From: Mycolicibacterium frederiksbergense
GTDB taxonomy: Bacteria > Actinomycetota > Actinomycetes > Mycobacteriales > Mycobacteriaceae
Direction: 5' to 3'
Length of the DNA stretch: 64,000 nucleotides
NCBI RefSeq assembly: GCF_029893345.1
Contig: NZ_JARXVE010000005.1
Coordinates: 124,001 to 188,000 of the forward strand
Below the pieces are notes generated by a model. The model saw only the letters and a list, made by a program, of their open reading frames with translations, made no database searches and had not been told where the DNA came from. A program made the translations under genes and the position numbers. Positions 9,084 through 17,093 of this stretch are shown piece after piece (the first letter of the stretch is position 1; each line of letters begins with the position of its first letter).

Positions 9084-9138
9084 TGTAGGCTCCGTGACGC
9101 AGGCCTGCTCCAAGCCAACCCGTCGAAAAGTGAGGGCC

Positions 9139-10575
9139 ATGTCCGATTACGAAGAACTGTGCTGGATGCCGGCCGTGGAGTTGTCCCGCAGGATCAGCTC
9201 CCGCGAGATCACCCCGGTCGATGTAGCCGAGGCCGTGTTGCGCCGGATGTCTGAGGTCAATCCGACGCTCAACGCATTCGTCTACCACGACCCCGATCAA
9301 GTTATGACCGACGCAAAGGCACTCACCGACCAGCTTGCCGGCGGACGACCGATCTCGCCCCTGCACGGGATCCCGTACAGCCTCAAAGAGGTGTGTGCCG
9401 TTGCAGGTACGCCCGTGACGTCCGGCATCGTCGCGTTCAGAAATGCCGTAGCCGACCACGATGAACCTGTTGCCGCGCGGCTAAAGGCTGCAGGCGCCCT
9501 ATTCCTCGGAAAAACCAATCCGGCCGAGGGCGGCTACAAGGCCAACTCCTCCAACCACCTCTACGGCACGACCCACAACCCGTGGCACCACGGTATGACC
9601 GCCGGCGGGTCCAGTAGTGGTGCAGGTGCCGCCGTCGCAGCCGGGATCGGCCAGCTGGCCCATGGCACCGACGGCGGTGGATCGGTACGTATCCCGGCCG
9701 CATTGACCGGCGTCGTGGGATTCAAACCGGCACTCGGCCGCATCCCACAGACCCGGCTCGCCGGTCGCTTCCATACCTTTGCCTACCACGGTCCGATCGC
9801 CCGCACGGTGGCCGATGCCGCCCTGATGCTCAATACGATGGCGGGTTTCGATCCGGCAGATCCGCTGTCGCTGCCCTCTGATCATGTCGACTACGTCGCG
9901 GCATTGGAGCGGGGTATCGACGGCGCCCGCATCGCCTGGTCAGCGGATCTCGGATACGCCACCGTTGATCCCGAGATCAAAGAGATTTGCCACCAAGCGG
10001 TCTCGGCCTTCACGGAACTGGGTTGCGTGGTAGAAGAAGCCGATCCCGGCTGGGCGAACCCCGAGCAGGCTATGTGGGAAGGCATCTGGAGCCCGGTGTA
10101 CTCGTCGATGCTCGACGCGGCCGACTGGGATGCGCAGGCCGGTCAGGTGGACGACCAACTCGTCGACGTGATGCGGGCGGGGGCGCGGCTAACGGCGCGC
10201 GATATTCAGCGAGCAGATGCGGCACGTGGCCGCATGGTCGACCAGATGACCGCGTTTATGCGTGATTTCGACTTTCTCGTCACGCCGGTCACCACTCAAC
10301 CCACGTTCGCGGCCGACCAGTTCTGCCCGGACAGCTTGACGGACGCGCCGCTGCTGCACCAGCTCCTCGGCTGGCTGCTCACCTATCCGTTCAACATGAC
10401 GACCAATCCCGCGACCTCCGTGCCCGCTGGATTCACCGCCGCCGGCATGCCCGTCGGACTTCAGATCGTCGGCGGGCTGCGAGCCGACGCCGAGGTACTG
10501 CGCGCTGCCGCGGCCTACGAGCGAGCTCGACCGTGGTCGCATCGGAGGCCGGATGTGGTTGCCGCCCAAAGGTAA
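9139..10575 (+). CDS. Amidase signature family hydrolase
   Basis: Hydrolyses an amide to acid plus ammonia or amine; substrate unknown. The 478-residue protein has the Ser-cisSer-Lys triad of the amidase signature family: catalytic Lys in GIPYSLKEV (about residue 80), cis-Ser and neighbours in TAGGSSSGAGAAVAAG (about 155-170) and the nucleophile Ser in GTDGGGSVRIPA (about 176-187). The ATG at 9139 is preceded by TGAGGG; an in-frame upstream start at 9094 lacks a site. The upstream palindrome and the GntR/permease neighbours make it the likely first enzyme of the island's catabolic route. The C-terminal LLTYPFNMTTNPATSVPAG is typical for the family. Confidence 0.9.
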   Translation: MSDYEELCWMPAVELSRRISSREITPVDVAEAVLRRMSEVNPTLNAFVYHDPDQVMTDAKALTDQLAGGRPISPLHGIPYSLKEVCAVAGTPVTSGIVAFRNAVADHDEPVAARLKAAGALFLGKTNPAEGGYKANSSNHLYGTTHNPWHHGMTAGGSSSGAGAAVAAGIGQLAHGTDGGGSVRIPAALTGVVGFKPALGRIPQTRLAGRFHTFAYHGPIARTVADAALMLNTMAGFDPADPLSLPSDHVDYVAALERGIDGARIAWSADLGYATVDPEIKEICHQAVSAFTELGCVVEEADPGWANPEQAMWEGIWSPVYSSMLDAADWDAQAGQVDDQLVDVMRAGARLTARDIQRADAARGRMVDQMTAFMRDFDFLVTPVTTQPTFAADQFCPDSLTDAPLLHQLLGWLLTYPFNMTTNPATSVPAGFTAAGMPVGLQIVGGLRADAEVLRAAAAYERARPWSHRRPDVVAAQR

Positions 10576-10579
10576 CGGG

Positions 10580-10615
10580 TGGCGGCGTTGCTGCCGCCCG
10601 GCAGCAACGCCGCCA
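10580..10615. terminator. Bidirectional hairpin terminator
   Basis: A perfect 16-bp stem (10580-10595 with 10600-10615) and a 4-nt loop sit exactly between the convergent stops of the amidase gene and the gntR gene. There is no T-run, as usual for mycobacterial terminators. Confidence 0.7.
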
Positions 10616-11311
10616 TCATTCCGACTCTGACGCGGCCTGTTCGTTTCCCCGCCGGTCGGATTCCAGCTGATCCAGCATGGCGGCTGTGGCCGTCGCCGGA
10701 TCCCGCCGCCGTATCGCGTCCATGATCACCGAATGGGCGTTCTGGTCGTGCCTATGCCTGTCGTCTGGCGAGAGCTGCAGCAGGTCGAGCATGGCCGACC
10801 GGATGCGCGGCGCAAAGGTTTCGAACAACTCGGACAGCACGGGATTGTGCGCCGCACGCACGACAGCGCGATGGAACTCCAGGTCGGCGTCCACCAGATC
10901 GTCATCAGAGCCGACACGCTCGGCATCCGCCCGACTCTTCAGCGTCGCCTTCAGCCGGCCGAGATCCCTGGCATCCCTGCGCTCGGCCGCCAAGCCGGTG
11001 GCCTTCACCTCCAGGGCCTCACGAACTTCGAGCACATCGTCGATATCGGCTCGGCGTAGTACTGCGCCCCACTCCTCGGACCGTTCGAGCGCGATGACGA
11101 ATACTCCGGAACCCTGCCGCGCCTCGATCAACCCTCGGCCACGCAATTCCTTGATCGCCTCCCGCACAGTGGATCTACCCACACCGAGTTCACCGACCAA
11201 CGCTGACTCGGTGGGAAGCTTGGCTCCGATTTCCCATTCACCCGCCGTGATACGTGCCGCGAGCTGGTCCGCCGCCTGCTCTACGAGCGAAAACCTCCGA
11301 AGCTCTGCCAT
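10616..11311 (-). CDS. GntR/FCD-family transcriptional regulator
   Basis: Regulator of 231 residues. The N-terminal winged helix (SLVEQAADQLAARITAGEW, GRSTVREAIKELRGRGLIEARQGSGVFV) is followed by an FCD helical domain with EVREALEVKATGLAAERRD. It is transcribed away from the permease gene. TCAGmTTGTCTGA palindromes lie just upstream of its own start, in front of the permease and in front of the amidase, so it most likely controls itself and both flanking operons, released by a pathway intermediate. The target set is inference from the shared sites. Confidence 0.88.
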   Translation of the reverse strand: MAELRRFSLVEQAADQLAARITAGEWEIGAKLPTESALVGELGVGRSTVREAIKELRGRGLIEARQGSGVFVIALERSEEWGAVLRRADIDDVLEVREALEVKATGLAAERRDARDLGRLKATLKSRADAERVGSDDDLVDADLEFHRAVVRAAHNPVLSELFETFAPRIRSAMLDLLQLSPDDRHRHDQNAHSVIMDAIRRRDPATATAAMLDQLESDRRGNEQAASESE

Positions 11312-11322
11312 GGCGAAACGTT

Positions 11323-11337
11323 ATCAGCTTGTCTGAT
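11323..11337. promoter_or_regulatory. GntR-type operator next to the gntR start
   Basis: ATCAG and CTGAT flank CTTGT, the same core as the sites at 9061-9083 and 11451-11463 with one change (C for A). It is 11 bp upstream of the minus-strand gntR ATG, as expected for autorepression. Confidence 0.65.
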
Positions 11338-11450
11338 GTGCGAGCGGATGGCCGCGCGCGGCAACCCCGAGCCGATGCCAAACCTCGGACCGGCACGTGC
11401 GCAATGCCACATCCGCCTACCGATGTTGGGGAAGTCACGCAAACTGCTTG

Positions 11451-11463
11451 TCAGATTGTCTGA
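11451..11463. promoter_or_regulatory. GntR-type operator upstream of the APC permease
   Basis: TCAGATTGTCTGA is identical over 13 bp to the core of the amidase-promoter site. It lies in the 260-bp divergent region between gntR and the permease, about 108 bp before the permease ATG. Confidence 0.65.
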
Positions 11464-11571
11464 TGACTTATAGGCTCCTTTCGTGCCCGTCGCGCGGCCA
11501 CCTCCTCTCGCAGCACCCAATAGAAGTGGGCTGCAAACTCTTTCGGCCCCCAACCCAGAAAGCTGGCCAAT

Positions 11572-13041
11572 ATGGCTACCTCGGACAGTAACCATCCCCC
11601 ACAACTTCGCTCAGGCCAGATCGGCACAGGAGCAATTGTTTTCATGGTCGTTGCGGCCGCTTCCCCACTCGGAGCCATGTTCGTCGGCGCCGGTGCATCG
11701 ATCGGACATGGCAACGGTATCGGCACGCCCGGGATCTACGTGATCGCCGGCCTGACCCTCGCCCTGTTCGCCGTGGGATATGTGGCCATGAGCCGACATG
11801 TGGTGAGTGCCGGCGCCTTCTATGTCTACATCACGCGCGGGCTGAATCGTGTCTGCGGCATGGGGGCCGCCATGATCGCACTGATCTGCTACAACGCCTA
11901 CGTTGTCGCATTGATCGCATTCGTCGGCATCTCCACCGAGAGTGCCGCCACAGCCGACATCGGCGTCGAGCTGCCTTGGCAGATCTGGTCATTGCTGGCA
12001 TATCTAGCGCTGGTAGCCCTGTCGTACTTCCGCATCGAGTTCAGCGCGAAGGTGCTCGGCGTACTTTTGGCGGCCGAGTTCCTCATTCTCGGATTGTTTG
12101 ATGTGATGGTCCTCATCAAGAACGGCCCTGGTGCCTTTCCGCTGGAATCCTTCGCACCGAGTTCGATTTTCACCGCAACCATCGGTGTCAGTGTCGTCTA
12201 CGCCTTCTCGTCGTTCACCGGATTCGAGGCGACGGCGATCTACGGCGAGGAGGCTCGCCAACCGCGGCGCACCATTCCGCGCGCCACCTACATTGCACTG
12301 GCGCTCATCACAGGCTTCTATGTGCTCACCACATGGTCACTGATCGGCGCATTCGGTCCGGAAGGTGCGGTCGAAGCGGCACAGCAGGACTCAGACTTCG
12401 TGTTCCGGGCCAACAGCCTGTACGTGGGCGGCATCTCGAATCACATCATGCATTTGCTGGTCTGCACCAGCCTGTTCGCGGCGTTGCTCGCCTTCCACAA
12501 CGCAACGGCCCGTTACATGTTCGCGCTGGCACGTGACGGTGTGCTCCCGCGGGCACTCGCCCGGGTGCATACGCGGCACGGGGCGCCGCATGTCGCCGCC
12601 CGGAGTCAGCTGGGCCTCGCCGGTGTGGTGCTCGTCGTCATGGCGCTTACCCAAGTCGACGTGGAGAACATCGCGGCCGGATTCCTCGGACTCGGAGCGT
12701 TGGGGATGTTGTGTCTGCAGGCGCTCGCCAGCTGCGCGGTGGTCGGGTTCTTCGCACGTCGACCAGATCGCGAGCTATGGCGGACCACGATCGCACCCAT
12801 CGCCGCAGCGGTGCTCCTCGTGCTCGGAATCAGCTTGTCGGTATGGCATTTCCCCGAGCTGACAGGTGCGACATCGGTGCTCATGAACAAGCTCTGGACA
12901 GTGCTGCCAGTTGCCTTCGGGGCCGGGGTGCTGTTTGCCTACGCCATCAATCGCAGGCGACCGGACGTCTATGCGGAGTTCGGCCACCGAGACCCCCAAT
13001 CCGACGACACCAAAACCACCGCGCCAACCCCTCACAGTTGA
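11572..13041 (+). CDS. APC-superfamily amino acid permease
   Basis: Cytoplasmic-membrane transporter of 489 residues with about 12 predicted transmembrane segments. The N-terminal GTGAIVFMVVAAASPLGAM and the following GxGTPG-type loop (GIGTPGIYVIAG) are typical of APC amino acid/polyamine permeases; SSFTGFEATAIYGEEARQP near residue 215 is the conserved cytoplasmic loop. It probably imports the substrate processed by the amidase or by the downstream PLP enzyme and dehydrogenase. It heads a likely four-gene operon: the next starts follow at 17, 2 and 9 bp. Confidence 0.9.
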   Translation: MATSDSNHPPQLRSGQIGTGAIVFMVVAAASPLGAMFVGAGASIGHGNGIGTPGIYVIAGLTLALFAVGYVAMSRHVVSAGAFYVYITRGLNRVCGMGAAMIALICYNAYVVALIAFVGISTESAATADIGVELPWQIWSLLAYLALVALSYFRIEFSAKVLGVLLAAEFLILGLFDVMVLIKNGPGAFPLESFAPSSIFTATIGVSVVYAFSSFTGFEATAIYGEEARQPRRTIPRATYIALALITGFYVLTTWSLIGAFGPEGAVEAAQQDSDFVFRANSLYVGGISNHIMHLLVCTSLFAALLAFHNATARYMFALARDGVLPRALARVHTRHGAPHVAARSQLGLAGVVLVVMALTQVDVENIAAGFLGLGALGMLCLQALASCAVVGFFARRPDRELWRTTIAPIAAAVLLVLGISLSVWHFPELTGATSVLMNKLWTVLPVAFGAGVLFAYAINRRRPDVYAEFGHRDPQSDDTKTTAPTPHS

Positions 13042-13058
13042 ATTGAAAGGAACCGGAT

Positions 13059-13406
13059 ATGTCCCCCACCTGTCTGTATCTGCCAATCCTTGATGGGCAG
13101 ACACCAGCCACCAGAGATTTCCTGGCCGAGTTGTGCGGCGCTCGCGCTGACGCCTACGCCGAATCACAACGCGCGCTTGAGGTCAGCAAGGAAGCATGGT
13201 TCATCGCTAAGTCCGGCGAGGACGACATCCTGGTCGCTTATCTGGAATCCGTCGATTTTTCCACCGCATTGAGCCGGATGAGTGCGTCGTCACGACCTTT
13301 CGACCGATGGTTCAAAGACCGGTTACGCACTTGCACCGGACTCGATCTCGACAACCCCCCGGCCATCGAGCTGCCGGAACTGGCCGCCTATTACACCGAA
13401 AGCTGA
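13059..13406 (+). CDS. Small DUF6176-like protein
   Basis: Soluble protein of 115 residues with a GAAAGGA ribosome site before the ATG. It reads as a compact alpha/beta fold: a helix rich in charged residues, then strands EAWFIAKSG and DDILVAYLESVDF, then PFDRWFKDRLRTCTGLDLDNPP. That last pattern resembles DUF6176 (ferredoxin-like dimeric barrel) proteins, but I am not certain. It lies between the permease and the YhfX-like gene and presumably belongs to the same pathway. No catalytic motif is evident. Confidence 0.6.
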   Translation: MSPTCLYLPILDGQTPATRDFLAELCGARADAYAESQRALEVSKEAWFIAKSGEDDILVAYLESVDFSTALSRMSASSRPFDRWFKDRLRTCTGLDLDNPPAIELPELAAYYTES

Positions 13407-13408
13407 AC

Positions 13409-14713
13409 ATGAGCACACTTCTCGAGCGCACATTCGATCTCAACCCCACGATGCTCGCCGCAGCAATAGAGCTGCACCAGTCGGGCGTGATTCCCTCGGC
13501 CACGCAGCTGATCGACCTGGACATGATCGCTCACAATGCCCGCCGCACCGCAGCAGCTGCCGAGAAGCACGGCCTGCGCGTGTATGCCATGACCAAGCAG
13601 AACGGACTCAACCCGTTCATGACCAAGGTGATGCTGGAATGTGGTATTCCGTCGACATGTGCGGTGGAAACCCTTCAGGCACACCGTATTCACCGCTACG
13701 GGTTCCCGCTCGGCAACGTCGGCCACATCCAGAACATTCCGGCGGCCCAGGTGCCTGCGGTGGTCGCGATGCGGCCGGAGTTCATCACGGTATACACCTA
13801 TGAGGCCGCCAAGCGAGTGTCGGAGGCGGCATCACGGCTCGGGGTCACGCAGCGGCTCTACGTCCGGGTGACCAACCAGGCATCCACCGGGACACCCATC
13901 GTCGGCGTCGACGACGGCGCGTTCTCCGGACTGGTCGGCGGCTGGACCGAGGACACCTGCGTGGCCGGCATCCGGCCGCTGCTAGATCTCCCGAACGTCG
14001 AAGTCGCGGGCCTGACCCAGTTTTCCGCAATCAGCTACGGCGAGACCGGGGACCCCTCGGTCGTCAAACCCACCGAGGCGTTCTTCACCATGTTACGAGC
14101 CAAGGAGCTGATCGAACGCGAACTCGGCTTGTCCGATCTGCATCTCAACGTGGGCGGCAACGCCAACGTCGGGACGTTCCCGGTGCTCGCGAGCTATGGC
14201 GTCACTGAAGTTGAACCCGGGGTCTCCCTGGCTGGTTCAGGCGGCTTCCACGCCAAGCAGCAGATGGCCGAGAAACCCGCACAAGTCGTGGTGAGCGAGG
14301 TCAGTCACTACTGGGGCGACAACGTCTACACCACGGGCGGCGTGTTCAGCTTCGTGTCCGATCTTTACGACCCCGAACCCATGTCCGCCGCCGCCGGAAG
14401 CGATCTCGAATCGGCCCGATGCTGTCGGATCCCCTATCTCTACAACGAAATGGTAGACGCGCACGGCGTATTCGGCGCGGCCGAACCGATGCCGGCCATC
14501 GGTGACACAGTTTTGGTGGTACACCATCCACAAGCATTCCTCGAACGCGGCTACACCGCGGCCGTGAGCGGCATCGCCGAGGGCCAGCCGCAGGTGGAAG
14601 GTGTCTTCGACGCCGCGTGCAACCAGCTCGATGGCGATTTCAACGTGCTACCCCGACAGCACACCCTGCAGCAACTCGACGCGGTGGGCCGACGCTACCG
14701 GAACGAAAACTGA
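13409..14713 (+). CDS. YhfX-type PLP-dependent (alanine-racemase-fold) enzyme
   Basis: Enzyme of 434 residues with an alanine-racemase-like N-terminal barrel. RVYAMTKQNGLNPFM (about residue 51-65) carries the expected PLP lysine, and the rest follows the E. coli YhfX layout: VGHIQNIP, a threonine-rich ITVYTYEAAK, AGLTQFSAISYGETG, NVGGNANVGTFPVLASYGVTEVEPG and the C-terminal beta domain. YhfX has no established reaction; racemisation or elimination on an amino acid is possible. Start is ATG 13409, 2 bp after the preceding stop. It is probably expressed with the permease and aldehyde dehydrogenase. Confidence 0.82.
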   Translation: MSTLLERTFDLNPTMLAAAIELHQSGVIPSATQLIDLDMIAHNARRTAAAAEKHGLRVYAMTKQNGLNPFMTKVMLECGIPSTCAVETLQAHRIHRYGFPLGNVGHIQNIPAAQVPAVVAMRPEFITVYTYEAAKRVSEAASRLGVTQRLYVRVTNQASTGTPIVGVDDGAFSGLVGGWTEDTCVAGIRPLLDLPNVEVAGLTQFSAISYGETGDPSVVKPTEAFFTMLRAKELIERELGLSDLHLNVGGNANVGTFPVLASYGVTEVEPGVSLAGSGGFHAKQQMAEKPAQVVVSEVSHYWGDNVYTTGGVFSFVSDLYDPEPMSAAAGSDLESARCCRIPYLYNEMVDAHGVFGAAEPMPAIGDTVLVVHHPQAFLERGYTAAVSGIAEGQPQVEGVFDAACNQLDGDFNVLPRQHTLQQLDAVGRRYRNEN

Positions 14714-14722
14714 GGTAACCCA

Positions 14723-16243
14723 GTGACATCCACGACAACCGAACCGACCACTGTGGCCGGCTATCCCGTCCATCACGAGGTCACCCGGTTCCTCACCGGT
14801 CCGAAGCGCCTGCTGATCGACGGCGATTGGATCGACTCCGCATCCGGGCAAACCTTCGCCAGCGAAGATCCCGGCACCGGAACGTGGCTCGCCGATGTCG
14901 CCCGCGGCGACGCGACGGACATCGACCACGCCGTGAGATCTGCACGTCGCGCGTTCGACAGCGGAGTGTGGTCGGCGCTGAAACCCAATGAGCGCGAGCG
15001 ACTGTTGTGGCGAGTCGGCGATCTGCTCTCTGAGCGCGCCGAGTACATCGGTCAGCTGGAGGCGCTCGACAACGGCAAATCCGCGGCGGTGGCGACAGCA
15101 GTCGACGTGGCATGGGCAGCCGATGTCTTCCGTTACTACGCCGGTTGGTGCACAAAGATCGAGGGCACGACGGTCAACGTCTCCATGCCGTTCGTTGCCG
15201 GTGGCCAGTTCCACGCCTACACGCTGCGTGAACCCGTGGGCGTCTGTGGACTCATCGTGCCGTGGAACTTTCCGATCCTCATGGCCGCGTGGAAGCTTGC
15301 CCCGGCGTTGGCCGCCGGAAACACCGTTGTGCTCAAACCAGCCGAACAGACTCCGCTTTCAGCTCTGGTTTTGGGAGAACTGTTCCTGGAGGCCGGCTTT
15401 CCCGCCGGAGTGGTCAACATCGTCACCGGGTTCGGTAACGCTGGCGCCGCGCTGGCTGCCCACGATGGCGTGGACAAGGTCGCCTTCACCGGCTCCACCG
15501 AGGTCGGCAAGCGGGTGCTGACCGCCTCGGGTGGCAATCTGAAGAAGGTCTCGCTGGAGCTGGGCGGCAAGAGTCCCAATATCGTGTTCGCCGACGCCGA
15601 TCTCGATGCCGCGGTGACCGGTTCACTGCATGCCTGGCTGTTCAACCATGGTCAGTGCTGCGTCGCCGGAACCCGGTTGTTCGTCGAGGAACACATATTC
15701 GACGAGTTCACCGCGGCACTGGCCGACGCGGCGTCGCGCGTCACGATCGGCCACGGGCTCGACCCTGCCACGCAGCTTGGACCACTGGTTTCCCAAAGCC
15801 AGTTCGACAAGGTGACCGGCTACCTGGCGGCGGGTGTGGCCGACGGCGCGCGTGCCCTGTGCGGTGGAAAACGCAGCGGCGAGCACGGCCTGTTCGTCGA
15901 GCCGACAGTCTTCGTCGACGTCCGTCCCGAGTTCAGTATCGTGACCGAGGAGATCTTCGGCCCGGTCGTCACGGCGATGCCTTTTCACGCAGAAGACGAC
16001 ATCGCCTCCGCCGCAAACGACTCGGTGTACGGGCTGGCCGCCGGTATCTGGACCCGTGACCTCTCCCGGGCCCACCGACTGGCCAGGCAATTGCAGGCAG
16101 GATCGGTCTGGGTCAATCAGTACAACGGTTTCGACACGGCCATGCCCTTCGGCGGATACAAGCAGTCCGGCTCGGGCAGGGAACTGGGTGCAGCAGCGAT
16201 CGACCTCTACACCCAGACCAAAGCCGTCAACATAGCGTTGTAG
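14723..16243 (+). CDS. NAD(P)-dependent aldehyde dehydrogenase
   Basis: Oxidises an aldehyde to the acid, 506 residues, full length for the ALDH superfamily. Landmarks: VPWNFPILM (cofactor site), FTGSTEVGKRV, the general base Glu in LELGGKSPN, the nucleophile Cys in FNHGQCCVAG, EEIFGPV and the C-terminal PFGGYKQSGSGRE. It is closest in style to the betaine-aldehyde/phenylacetaldehyde group, but specificity is not readable. GTG start with GAGGTAA upstream. It is the last gene of the permease operon; an ilvD-like fragment begins immediately after its stop. Confidence 0.92.
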   Translation: MTSTTTEPTTVAGYPVHHEVTRFLTGPKRLLIDGDWIDSASGQTFASEDPGTGTWLADVARGDATDIDHAVRSARRAFDSGVWSALKPNERERLLWRVGDLLSERAEYIGQLEALDNGKSAAVATAVDVAWAADVFRYYAGWCTKIEGTTVNVSMPFVAGGQFHAYTLREPVGVCGLIVPWNFPILMAAWKLAPALAAGNTVVLKPAEQTPLSALVLGELFLEAGFPAGVVNIVTGFGNAGAALAAHDGVDKVAFTGSTEVGKRVLTASGGNLKKVSLELGGKSPNIVFADADLDAAVTGSLHAWLFNHGQCCVAGTRLFVEEHIFDEFTAALADAASRVTIGHGLDPATQLGPLVSQSQFDKVTGYLAAGVADGARALCGGKRSGEHGLFVEPTVFVDVRPEFSIVTEEIFGPVVTAMPFHAEDDIASAANDSVYGLAAGIWTRDLSRAHRLARQLQAGSVWVNQYNGFDTAMPFGGYKQSGSGRELGAAAIDLYTQTKAVNIAL

Positions 16244-16455
16244 TCGGCTCCGTCGCCGCGAGCCGGGCCGGTGCACCCGCCCGGCTCGCGGCCTCGATCA
16301 GCGACACGTCAAGCGTCGACGCCGGCGCTCGTCGAGTTCGGTCGCGTCGACCCGCAATTCGATGCTGCGGGCTGGGATGTCGATGTCGACCTGGTCGCCG
16401 TCCTGCACCAGGGCGATGACGCCACCGCCGCCGCTTCGGGCGAAATGCCCTGACT
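16244..16455 (-). pseudogene. Truncated duplicate of the ilvD 3' end
   Basis: Read on the minus strand, 16244-16455 repeats the 3' end of the intact ilvD (17090-17400). DVSLIEAASRAGA and the codons for IDIDIPARSIELRV are recognisable, and long nucleotide stretches match (for example around 16341-16420 versus 17292-17370). About 110 bp present in ilvD are missing and small frame changes have accumulated, so it is not translatable. It abuts the aldehyde dehydrogenase stop on one side and an IS1634-like remnant on the other. Confidence 0.8.
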
Positions 16456-16499
16456 TTCATCCGATCCGTTGCCGATCATCTCCTCGAAGGCCACCCATT

Positions 16500-17093
16500 T
16501 GTGGGATTGCGCTGCGGCATGGATACGACGTGCTGGGGTTGAATGAAGCGGCCGGTGGGCACGAGGTGTTCGCGCAGTTGGTGCTCACGCGCATCATTGA
16601 ACCGACCAGCAAGGCCGGTGCCAGTCAGGCGGCGCTGGGACCGGCATCGCCGGTGCTCTATGACGTGCCCACCCTGCATTTCGAGGCCGATGCCGGTGAC
16701 CGGGTTCCGTGAGCCGGGAGTCTCCAAGAGCGACGCCTGGAGCCCCAGATCACGTTGGGCCGGTTGACCGATGCGTCGGGTATTCCGCGCTGTCGGTGGC
16801 GGCGCTTGAAGGCAACAAGGCCTGATCAGCTGGTGCTGACCCAGCCATGGCCGGCCAGCACCAGCGACAAGACTCGTGGCATCCCCGACGGCGTGATCCA
16901 CTATCAATACCGCGCCGGTCGAGCCCGGTGCGGCCTACGCGGGATCGATGAGCAGGTCGCCAAAGCTCAACGCGCCGTCGAGGGCGAGGCGGCGGTCAAA
17001 CGCAACCGCTACATCCAACTGACAGGTGCGACCAAGAGTGTCAACCGTGAGTTGGAGGCCAAAACCCGGGCCCTGGCCGGCTGGAAGGACTAG
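16500..17093 (+). pseudogene. IS1634/IS1549-like transposase remnant
   Basis: Plus-strand fragments of an IS1634-family transposase: GYDVLGLNEAAGGHEVFAQL and LVLTRIIEPTSK, then TLHFEADAGD, then LTDASGIP, and a last piece ending in KSVNRELEAKTRALAGWKD with stop at 17091-17093. Frames change at least twice and the catalytic middle is deleted. The last stop codon overlaps the ilvD stop codon on the other strand, so the element ends exactly at ilvD. It marks the right edge of the accessory island. Confidence 0.78.
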
